Shown: piece after piece, positions 1 to 5,878 of the stretch
Layout of the letters: every line of letters starts with the position of its first letter
Numbering within the stretch: the stretch's first letter is position 1
Origin: Spirochaetales bacterium
Lineage (GTDB): Bacteria; Spirochaetota; Spirochaetia; ARS1246
Direction of reading: 5' to 3'
NCBI GenBank assembly: GCA_018644745.1
Contig: JABGPX010000900.1
Span: 1 to 13,394 of the forward strand
Length of the DNA: 13,394 bases
The notes under the pieces: generated by a model
Told to the model about the DNA's origin: nothing
The model's input: only the letters and a program-made list of their open reading frames with translations
Database searches by the model: none
Translations under genes and position numbers: made by a program

Positions 1-426
1 TTTCTCAGTGATATCGCCGGAGATCTTTCATCACTCAACTTTTTCGAGCTCTGGGGAGCCTGGGACACCGCAGCATCGTATGGATATCCCTCCGACACAA
101 TTCGAATCGAAACCATCTCCCGTCTTGTGCGTCCTTTCGGCTTTCTTATTCTGTCGCTGGCATCAATTGGAATTGGATGGCTGCTGAGGCCTGAATCCGG
201 CGTCCCATCAGTATTCGGTATCCTCTTTATCCCCGCCTTTCCATTCGCGGCTTACTTTACCGTACTGATCTACGAGTACCTTCACCGGGTAATCATCGGC
301 TCGACGCTAATCGCATGGGGATTTATTCCGGCACTCATTATATTCCTTGCCATTGAATTTATACTCATCGTCATCTCAATTTTCTCTATCACCGGCCAGT
401 CATTACAAAATAGTGAACCTAGCTGA
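1..426 (+). CDS. C-terminal part of an unidentified multi-pass membrane protein (5' end outside window)
   Basis: The reading frame is open from the first base and ends at a TAG-free run closed by TGA at 424-426, so 141 C-terminal residues are visible. The first 40 or so residues are soluble and aromatic-rich (FFELWGAW). The rest holds about three to four hydrophobic segments: FLILSLASIGIGWLL, then a segment around FGILFIPAFPFAAYFTVLIY, then IPALIIFLAIEFILIVISIF near the end. GTG 127 is a possible internal start, but the uninterrupted upstream codons (protein-like, no stops) favour a longer protein. It overlaps the DjlA-like gene downstream, which suggests coupled translation. I do not recognise the family and assign no function; an inner-membrane location is inferred from the hydrophobic segments. 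Confidence 0.7.
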   Translation, partial: FLSDIAGDLSSLNFFELWGAWDTAASYGYPSDTIRIETISRLVRPFGFLILSLASIGIGWLLRPESGVPSVFGILFIPAFPFAAYFTVLIYEYLHRVIIGSTLIAWGFIPALIIFLAIEFILIVISIFSITGQSLQNSEPS

Positions 427-1282
427 AGCAAAACACAAACTCCTCAGGAGGGCCGGAATTCTCACTGGCGGCATCCTCGGCTTGATGTCCGGGCTGCGGG
501 TTTTTGGACTCGTAATCGGGGTAGTTCTCGGTTATTTTATTGATGAATGGCTGCATGACAGGAGAGTGCTCAAGACCGGGACGCTGTTTCTGACCCAGCC
601 GACCGGAGGAATACTCGATGATGCCTGGACCAAAATTGTTACGGCCACAGCGCTTGCCTGCGCGGTCACGGTAGCGGGGAGTTCAGAAAGAAAAGGAAAT
701 ACCCGGACAGGAACGATTGGTCTGGCGGAAAAAGCGCTTCTTAATGGAAGACTCACTTCATATCTCGAATTATCCGGCAGACATGCCGGAGTGGTAAAGC
801 AGCTTGTAGAAACTTTTTTCTCTCTCGAAAATACCCGGCCAACCGCACACGCTGTTTTCTATCGAGAGATCTCATCTCCGAAAGATCGGGAAGGATTACT
901 AGAACTTTTGTTTTCGGCAGCCCCGCGGGAAGGCGGAAGGATCAGCATGGAGCAGAACGATCTCATCAAGGAAATTTCTATAGCTATCGAAATGCCCGCC
1001 ATAACATTCAACCGAATCAGATCCAGCTGCGTTGCCGCCAATCTCGACTCCTATGAGATTCTCGGTATTGAGCCGGGTGCGAATGATCAGGAGCTCCGCC
1101 GGGTATATTATCGTCTCGCCGCTCAATTTCATCCGGATACCGGTGCGGATCTGGATCAACATCAGCTCGAACAGAGCCGAGAAGCATTTATGACTATAAA
1201 AAACGCGTATGCAAGAATTGTAGAAGACAGAAACGCTTTACGAAAAGATTTTCAATCCGGCGATACTCCAAATGAAAACTGA
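413..1282 (+). CDS. djlA: DjlA-like membrane-anchored J-domain co-chaperone (TM-TerB-DnaJ)
   Basis: Numbering is from GTG 413 (289 residues). Residues 15-43 form one glycine-rich membrane helix (FGLVIGVVLGYFIDEW) that resembles the E. coli DjlA helix. Residues about 70-205 are helical and match the TerB-like middle of DjlA. Residues 212-275 are a J domain starting DSYEILGIEPGAND, with the essential HPD triad at 240-242; the usual Lys after HPD is Thr. The family stimulates DnaK ATPase from the cytoplasmic face of the inner membrane. The start is uncertain. GTG 413 overlaps the upstream gene by 14 bp and has no ribosome-binding site. An AGGAGGG at 446-452 sits 5-6 bases before ATT 458, which would place the helix at the extreme N-terminus as in E. 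coli DjlA. ATG 485 would cut into the helix. The 3' end overlaps the opposite-strand lipoprotein gene by 31 bp. Confidence 0.8.
   Translation: MNLAEAKHKLLRRAGILTGGILGLMSGLRVFGLVIGVVLGYFIDEWLHDRRVLKTGTLFLTQPTGGILDDAWTKIVTATALACAVTVAGSSERKGNTRTGTIGLAEKALLNGRLTSYLELSGRHAGVVKQLVETFFSLENTRPTAHAVFYREISSPKDREGLLELLFSAAPREGGRISMEQNDLIKEISIAIEMPAITFNRIRSSCVAANLDSYEILGIEPGANDQELRRVYYRLAAQFHPDTGADLDQHQLEQSREAFMTIKNAYARIVEDRNALRKDFQSGDTPNEN
446..460 (+). promoter_or_regulatory. consensus Shine-Dalgarno followed by an in-frame ATT codon
   Basis: AGGAGGG at 446-452 is followed after five bases by an in-frame ATT (458-460) of the djlA reading frame. The same bases encode Arg-Arg, so this may be chance. If used, it is a rare AUU start that would give a protein beginning directly with the membrane helix, as E. 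coli DjlA does. Confidence 0.25.
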
Positions 1283-2874
1283 GACATTGCGAAAGGGTTA
1301 CTCAGCATATACACTCTGGCGTTGTAGAGGTGTTTCCTGCCGTTCCCGGTTTCAAACCGAACCGTGAGGGGAAAGAAAAATCCCAGGGAATCCCGTTCCG
1401 AGAACGGATTCTCATGAATATCCGGGTACACCGCATTTCGAAAATCGTCATCCGGATTAATCACTTCATTTCTCAATGATTCCGTCGAAGGCGCCGGAGT
1501 AAAAATCCGTTTAAAAATATGAAAATCACCCTTCCCGTCATCATGATCGATCTGATTTCTCACTGACTTTGAAAGAGCATACCTCGAAAACCCCGGCCAA
1601 TCTTCGTCACGTACAAGAGCAAAGGAATCCTGAAGAAACATTCTGAGATTTCGTACGACATTAACGGTTTTATGCCGAATATACGCACTGCCGTTCCATC
1701 GGTACCAGGTAAGGTATGTTTCATTTCCAATCGCCGCGTCGTACATCTGCTCGTGCATCACCACATCGAGGATTCCATCCAAGTCAATATCTTCAATCTG
1801 AGGCAGCACACCGCTTTTTTCCAGCATAGTGAAACTCGCGGTTTTCCCGTTGTCGAATATTATCCATTCTCTTACCCGTCCTTGCGGCGTGGTAAAAACC
1901 GCGGCGGCGGCGAAAGGGCTGTTATGTCCGGAAACGATCGTCTGGGGATGAAATGAGTCCAGGACCAATCGCTTTCCAAGAGAAACCAGTTCTCCCGACA
2001 CAAGGGTGCCTTTTCGCTGGTAGAAGAGCTGAATGAAAAACTCCAACTCTTCGCGGTCCTTGTGATAGAGCCTGGAAAAATCATGAACCTTTTCGAAATC
2101 TGCCTCTTCCCTGCTCTCTGTCTTCACCGCGAGCACAAATGCATCGTTGTAGCCGTTTCCATCCAGGTCGTGGAGCAGGCGGTACGCCGATCCATTTCTC
2201 CGCACAGGAAGTAAACCGGCGGCCAATTTTTCTTTTATCAAGGCATCAATAGCTCTTCCGCTCAGCGGATCAGGCGGCACCGGGTCCGGCGGCAGCTTCG
2301 GGAGCTCGAGGGGCTGTAGCGCCTCGATAACTTCTTCGGTTTCACTGGAATCCGCGGGTTCAACCGAGGCGACTGCCGCAGAATCGAACACAACTATCGT
2401 CTTTTCCGGCAAAACCGCCGCGACCACAAGCGGCTCCACCACCGCTTCAGCCTTCGCTCCCATGACAGTCTCCGCGTCCGTAACTTCTGGCGGTTTACTC
2501 TCCTCGATATCAGATGGCGGCGGCTCGGAATGTGGCGCGCGCTGCGACGCCGACAAGGACGCCGGCAGGGGCGCCGGCAGGGACGCCGGCAGGGGCGTCG
2601 CAGGGGTCGGCCCGGAATTTTCGGCGGACTGCTGCTGTTCCACCGCGAGCAAGACTTCCGGTTTTATCTCCGGCACCGGCTCAGGTTCCGGCGCCGTCTT
2701 GGTTGCCGGCTCGCTAACAGCGGTAGAATCCACAGTGGCTGTTGTCTCCGGAGGAACCTCGGTAGCAGCAGCTTCGGGAGGGTCCTCATTATCGATTAAC
2801 ACTGGAGACACCGTGGTACAAGAGAAAAAAACGATGGCCGTAAATATGAGACACGCTGTTCTCACCAGTATCAA
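1252..2874 (-). CDS. large lipoprotein with Pro/Ala/Glu-rich linker and DxDG motifs
   Basis: 540 residues from TTG 2874. The start is chosen because AGAGGTG (2888-2882) lies seven bases upstream; GTG 2865 is an in-frame alternative. Residues 1-19 are a signal peptide ending in the lipobox-like VFFSC, predicting lipidation at Cys19. Residues 30-205 are a low-complexity, Pro/Ala/Glu/Ser-rich linker with a tandem LPAS/LPAP stretch near 96-110. From about 206 the protein is ordinary globular sequence with two calcium-loop-like motifs, DLDGNGYND (236-244) and DIDLDGILD (362-370), of the kind found in FG-GAP/VCBS repeats. Several Trp/Tyr-rich strands follow (TYLTWYRWNGSAY). I infer an envelope lipoprotein whose C-terminal domain is held away from the membrane by the linker. 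I do not recognise a named family and give no function. It stands alone between oppositely oriented genes. Confidence 0.8.
   Translation of the reverse strand: MILVRTACLIFTAIVFFSCTTVSPVLIDNEDPPEAAATEVPPETTATVDSTAVSEPATKTAPEPEPVPEIKPEVLLAVEQQQSAENSGPTPATPLPASLPAPLPASLSASQRAPHSEPPPSDIEESKPPEVTDAETVMGAKAEAVVEPLVVAAVLPEKTIVVFDSAAVASVEPADSSETEEVIEALQPLELPKLPPDPVPPDPLSGRAIDALIKEKLAAGLLPVRRNGSAYRLLHDLDGNGYNDAFVLAVKTESREEADFEKVHDFSRLYHKDREELEFFIQLFYQRKGTLVSGELVSLGKRLVLDSFHPQTIVSGHNSPFAAAAVFTTPQGRVREWIIFDNGKTASFTMLEKSGVLPQIEDIDLDGILDVVMHEQMYDAAIGNETYLTWYRWNGSAYIRHKTVNVVRNLRMFLQDSFALVRDEDWPGFSRYALSKSVRNQIDHDDGKGDFHIFKRIFTPAPSTESLRNEVINPDDDFRNAVYPDIHENPFSERDSLGFFFPLTVRFETGNGRKHLYNARVYMLSNPFAMSQFSFGVSPD
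2546..2605. repeat. 12-bp tandem repeat inside the lipoprotein gene
   Basis: Five consecutive 12-base units are read on the + strand: gacgccgacaag, gacgccggcagg, ggcgccggcagg, gacgccggcagg, ggcgtcgcaggg. The central three differ by a single base. On the coding strand they give four-residue Leu-Pro-Ala-Ser/Pro units in the linker. The unit length is a multiple of three, so gain or loss of units would alter linker length without a frameshift. Confidence 0.85.
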
Positions 2875-2881
2875 TGTTGAA

Positions 2882-2888
2882 CACCTCT
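2882..2888 (-). promoter_or_regulatory. ribosome binding site deciding the TTG start of the lipoprotein
   Basis: AGAGGTG on the minus strand is followed by seven bases and then TTG 2874. The spacing is optimal for TTG and too long for GTG 2865, so TTG is preferred. Confidence 0.6.
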
Positions 2889-2889
2889 G

Positions 2890-2918
2890 GTTATAACGAA
2901 TACCTTCAGTCAGGTGAA
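2890..2918 (-). promoter_or_regulatory. possible sigma70-type promoter for the lipoprotein gene
   Basis: On the minus strand, TTCACC (2918-2913, 4/6 match to TTGACA) and TATAAC (2895-2890) are separated by 17 bases. A weakness is that the expected transcription start, about 2883-2884, would fall inside the ribosome binding site, so the element may not be real or the start may differ. Confidence 0.25.
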
Positions 2919-2970
2919 ATTATGGCGGGTTATCGATTTGAACCTTTATAAAAATACTACGAAATCGAGG

Positions 2971-2989
2971 GTCTCACAACCTGTGGGAC
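2971..2989. repeat. 8-bp stem-loop upstream of the threonine operon
   Basis: GTCTCACA (2971-2978), loop ACC, TGTGGGAC (2982-2989) form an eight-pair stem with one G-U pair in the transcript. No run of T follows on either strand, so it is not an obvious intrinsic terminator. Its right arm is also the left end of the 42-bp repeat copy at 2981-3022. Confidence 0.55.
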
Positions 2990-3022
2990 GTCTCTATTTA
3001 CTGCCATTTTGCCATCCGGCAT
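2981..3022. repeat. 42-bp dispersed repeat, copy 1 (upstream of lysC)
   Basis: This segment aligns without gaps to 5829-5870 with 34 of 42 bases identical; the right-hand 28 bases match at 25 positions. It holds a small palindrome, TGCC (3010-3013), loop ATCC, GGCA (3018-3021), conserved in the other copy. Both copies have the same orientation and lie at the two ends of the lysC-thrC operon. This is consistent with a REP-like extragenic palindrome, but with two copies no family can be named. Confidence 0.7.
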
Positions 3023-3043
3023 ATACTCGGAACTAGTGGCAGT
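3000..3043. repeat. inverted repeat enclosing the copy 1 palindrome
   Basis: ACTGCCA (3000-3006) and TGGCAGT (3037-3043) are perfect seven-base inverted arms around the small TGCC-ATCC-GGCA hairpin. The right arm lies outside the 42-bp repeat, and copy 2 has no equivalent. It could fold as a branched hairpin; no T-run follows. Confidence 0.45.
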
Positions 3044-3094
3044 GGGAAGAAAAACTCCAAGATTCGGGTCAGTACGCTTTTGCTGCCCCCGTGA

Positions 3095-3123
3095 CTGGCA
3101 AAAAACATGAAATTTGTATAAAA
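3095..3123 (+). promoter_or_regulatory. possible promoter of lysC-thrC
   Basis: CTGGCA (3095-3100, 4/6 match to TTGACA) is followed after 17 bases by TATAAA (3118-3123). The expected transcript start, near 3130, would leave only about six bases before ATG 3136. That fits with no Shine-Dalgarno being visible there. Confidence 0.35.
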
Positions 3124-3135
3124 CTGTTAGCTATT

Positions 3136-4527
3136 ATGAAGATAATGAAGTTTGGCGGCAGTTCGGTTCGGGACGCCGAGAGGATTCAAGCGGCCTGCGC
3201 AATCGCGGTTGAAGAATCGAAAAATGCGCAAGTGGTTACCGTGTTTTCCGCTATGAAAGGGGTGACTGATCTCCTGATTCTCGCGGCTGAGGAGGCGGAA
3301 GCCGCTGACCTCACATATCGTTCCCGTTTTACTGAAATAGAGAAAAAACATTTGGATACCGCCGCCGTGCTGCTGAGCTCGGAGGCAGGTGCGAGTACCC
3401 GGACCGAGATCCAGAAGCTTCTGGGGGAGCTCTCAAGCATATTCCACGGCATCGAATTGGTCCGCGAATGCTCTCCGAGAAGCATGGACCTGGTCATGGG
3501 ATTTGGTGAGCGGCTTTCATGCACCCTCATCGCCGCCTATCTCGTGGAAACAGGGACAGAGGCATCATTTGTTGACGCAAGGGACTGTATCGTCACCAAC
3601 CAGCGTCACGGGAGTGCGGTGGTCGATTTCAAGGCAACCAATGACAACATCAGCAAATGTATCGCACCGCTGAAAGGGATCCCAGTTGTAACCGGTTTTA
3701 TTGCGGCCACGCCGGACGGGGTAACTACAACCCTCGGCAGGAACGGCTCGGACTATACTGCGTCGATTCTCGGCGCGGGGCTTGACGCGGACACCATCGA
3801 GATATGGACCGATGTCGACGGCGTTTTGAGCGCGGACCCAAGATCGGTCGAAAATACCTTTGTGATCGATCAACTATCGGTCGAAGAGGCGATGGAGCTT
3901 TCCTTCTTCGGCGCCGAAGTAATTCATCCATATACGATGATTCCGGCGGTGGAGAAAAACATACCCCTGCGAATCAGAAATACACTGAACCCTTCCGCTA
4001 TCGGCACCCTTATCGCGTCGGAAGTAGAACGGCACAAGTATCCTATCACCGGTATTGCTTCGATCGAGAACTGCTCACTTGTGAATGTGGAGGGAGGCGG
4101 TATGATGGGAATGCCGGGTGTAGCCTCCCGGGTTTTCCAGGCATTGGCGCGGGCGGAAGTGAACATCGTGATGATCTCTCAGGCTTCTTCAGAGCACAGC
4201 ATCTGCATTGTCTGCAGAAATCGCGAGGCTTTGGCCGCGGTGGACGCATTAGAGGCGGAGTTTAGCTGGGAACTCAATTCTAAAAAGATAAATCGAATCG
4301 AGCATATCGACGGTCTTGAGATTATCGCAATAATAGGTGAGAACATGCGAGGTACACCAGGGATTTCAGGCATGCTTTTTAACGCTCTTGGAGTGGCGAA
4401 AATCAACGTGCTTGCGATCGCCCAGGGATCCACCGAGCGGAACATTTCCTTTGTAATTCATAGTGAAGATCGCAAAAAGGCCCTCTCGGCGGTTCACAAG
4501 GTTTTCTTCGAGCAGGCCGACGCCTGA
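3136..4527 (+). CDS. lysC: aspartate kinase, ThrA/MetL-like type without a homoserine dehydrogenase domain
   Basis: Phosphorylates aspartate, the first step toward threonine, lysine and methionine; cytoplasmic. From ATG 3136 the protein has 463 residues. The kinase domain has KFGGSS (5-10), GFGERLS (122-128), TTLGRNGSDYTAS (198-210) and WTDVDGV (224-230). Two ACT domains follow, about 308-372 and 393-455. The first contains ISQASSEHSI, typical of the threonine-sensing ThrA/MetL-type kinases rather than E. coli LysC. The protein ends after the second ACT domain, so homoserine dehydrogenase must be encoded elsewhere. The frame is open back to GTG 3091, but the family starts almost directly at KFGG and no ribosome-binding site supports GTG; ATG 3145 is another option. 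The TGA overlaps the thrC start (TGATG), indicating coupled translation. The symbol lysC is the generic one; thrA-like would be equally defensible. Confidence 0.95.
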   Translation: MKIMKFGGSSVRDAERIQAACAIAVEESKNAQVVTVFSAMKGVTDLLILAAEEAEAADLTYRSRFTEIEKKHLDTAAVLLSSEAGASTRTEIQKLLGELSSIFHGIELVRECSPRSMDLVMGFGERLSCTLIAAYLVETGTEASFVDARDCIVTNQRHGSAVVDFKATNDNISKCIAPLKGIPVVTGFIAATPDGVTTTLGRNGSDYTASILGAGLDADTIEIWTDVDGVLSADPRSVENTFVIDQLSVEEAMELSFFGAEVIHPYTMIPAVEKNIPLRIRNTLNPSAIGTLIASEVERHKYPITGIASIENCSLVNVEGGGMMGMPGVASRVFQALARAEVNIVMISQASSEHSICIVCRNREALAAVDALEAEFSWELNSKKINRIEHIDGLEIIAIIGENMRGTPGISGMLFNALGVAKINVLAIAQGSTERNISFVIHSEDRKKALSAVHKVFFEQADA

Positions 4528-5834
4528 TGCGCCTCATCAGCACCCGGGATCCACAGGAATCGGCTCTCTTTCGCGAAGCAATTTTCCAAGGCCTCTCCCC
4601 GGATGGCGGTCTCTATCTGCCGGCTTTATATCCGGATATGACCCGCACATTCGGCAGCCTGAAACCGGATACTCCATTTCTTGACACGGCAACTCAAATC
4701 GCCGTTGAGCTGCTTTCTGATGAACTGCCGGCGCAAAAGATAGAGGAGCTCTGCGCCTCCGCCTTTCCCTTCGAGCCGGTGTTTGTTAGGGTTGAAGAAA
4801 ATCTTTCGATCCTCGAACTCTACCACGGCCCTTCATTCGCTTTTAAGGATTTCGGAGCCTCCTTTCTTGCCGCGGCCATGGAAGCATTTCTGGAAAATGA
4901 AAATCGACAGGCGGTTATCCTCACGGCGACCTCCGGCGACACCGGCAGTGCGGTGGCCCAGGCATTTAAAGGAAAGGATTCCATCAATGTGGTGATCCTC
5001 TATCCTTCAGGGCGGGTAAGCCCGCTGCAGGAACAGCAGTTGACCACAGTAGGAGGGAACGTTCATGCCTTGGAGGTATTAGGTACATTTGACGACTGTC
5101 AGCGGATGGTAAAGGAGGCCTTTCTCGACCCGAAACTCAAGCATGACCTGCCTCTCACCTCGGCGAATTCGATCAACATAGGCCGGCTTCTTCCGCAGGC
5201 TTTTTACTATGTATACGGCCGTACTCGATTCGACGAGTCAACACCGGTCCGTTTCTGTGTCCCGAGCGGTAACTTCGGAAACCTTACTGCCGGGGTACTG
5301 ACATGGAAATGGGGCTTGAAAACCGACGGCTTTATCGCCGCGACAAATGTAAATGACGTGGTACCGGAATACTTGAGATCGAAAGTCTTTACTTCCCGGT
5401 CGTCAACTCAAACCTATTCTAATGCGATGGATGTCGGAAATCCCAGTAACTTTGAGCGGCTTCTGACGATGTTTGACAATGATTGGAAAGCTATGACTAA
5501 ATTAATCGATGGCGCTTCAATCAGCGACACGGAGACCCTCGGAGAGATGCAGGCAGTTAAAAAACGCACGGGCCGAATCCTCGACCCTCATACCGCCGTC
5601 GGATATTTGGCCGCGGAGCGTTTTCTAGAATCTCGCAATGATACAGCAAAGCCGCAGATTATCACGCTGTCAACGGCTCACCCCGCGAAGTTCCGCGAAG
5701 TGGTCGCTGAAGCCTGCGGGCAGGCACCTGAGCTCCCCGGAATGCTGGCAGAGGTGATGAATAAGCAAAAGGTGTCGACGGTTATCGGTAACAACCTCGA
5801 AGACCTTGGCAGTTTCCTGAGGGACTCGCTGTAG
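4527..5834 (+). CDS. thrC: threonine synthase
   Basis: Converts O-phosphohomoserine to threonine with pyridoxal phosphate; cytoplasmic. 435 residues, normal for the E. coli/yeast-type enzyme. The N-terminus (STRDPQ, then GLSPDGGLYLP at 22-32) is characteristic. The PLP lysine is Lys107 in HGPSFAFKDFG. TATSGDTGSAVA (133-144) and PSGNFGNLTAG (246-256) are phosphate- and cofactor-binding loops, and AMDVGNPSNFERL (300-312) is strongly conserved in this family. ATG 4527 shares one base with the upstream stop codon and has only a weak purine stretch before it, so translation is probably coupled to aspartate kinase. Together the two genes form a threonine-biosynthesis operon lacking homoserine dehydrogenase and homoserine kinase. 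The last sense codon and TAG stop lie inside copy 2 of the 42-bp repeat. Confidence 0.97.
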   Translation: MRLISTRDPQESALFREAIFQGLSPDGGLYLPALYPDMTRTFGSLKPDTPFLDTATQIAVELLSDELPAQKIEELCASAFPFEPVFVRVEENLSILELYHGPSFAFKDFGASFLAAAMEAFLENENRQAVILTATSGDTGSAVAQAFKGKDSINVVILYPSGRVSPLQEQQLTTVGGNVHALEVLGTFDDCQRMVKEAFLDPKLKHDLPLTSANSINIGRLLPQAFYYVYGRTRFDESTPVRFCVPSGNFGNLTAGVLTWKWGLKTDGFIAATNVNDVVPEYLRSKVFTSRSSTQTYSNAMDVGNPSNFERLLTMFDNDWKAMTKLIDGASISDTETLGEMQAVKKRTGRILDPHTAVGYLAAERFLESRNDTAKPQIITLSTAHPAKFREVVAEACGQAPELPGMLAEVMNKQKVSTVIGNNLEDLGSFLRDSL

Positions 5835-5870
5835 GGCACCTTTATTTACTGTCAGTTTGCCCTCCGGCAT
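5829..5870. repeat. 42-bp dispersed repeat, copy 2 (thrC 3' end)
   Basis: Gap-free match to 2981-3022, with 34 of 42 bases identical. The conserved palindrome is TGCC (5858-5861), loop CTCC, GGCA (5866-5869). A competing pairing, AGGGCA (5833-5838) with TGCCCT (5858-5863), exists only in this copy. It fills nearly all of the 44-bp gap between the convergent thrC and CDF genes and includes the thrC stop codon. Without a T-run it is not a standard intrinsic terminator, although a transcript-end role in this convergent gap is conceivable. Confidence 0.7.
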
Positions 5871-5878
5871 TACCAAAA

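Noticed and set aside
2546..2605. Tandem repeat considered as a CRISPR-like array
   Set aside because: Units are 12 bp, contiguous without spacers, in frame, and encode LPAS-type residues in a linker.
2462..2896. Long open frames on the + strand opposite the lipoprotein linker
   Set aside because: They are low-complexity Gly/Ala/Arg translations of the antisense of a GC-rich repeat, with no start signals. They are shadows of the lipoprotein gene.
2957..3022. Minus-strand mini-ORF starting MPDGKMAVN in repeat copy 1, with a similar MPEGKLTVN start in copy 2
   Set aside because: The conservative look at protein level is tempting, but most base differences are nonsynonymous and not biased to third positions. 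There is no ribosome-binding site, and the reading frames end differently. The repeat is better treated as noncoding.
3091..3135. GTG 3091 as the aspartate kinase start
   Set aside because: It adds 15 residues not expected before the KFGG motif, has no ribosome-binding site and overlaps the likely promoter.
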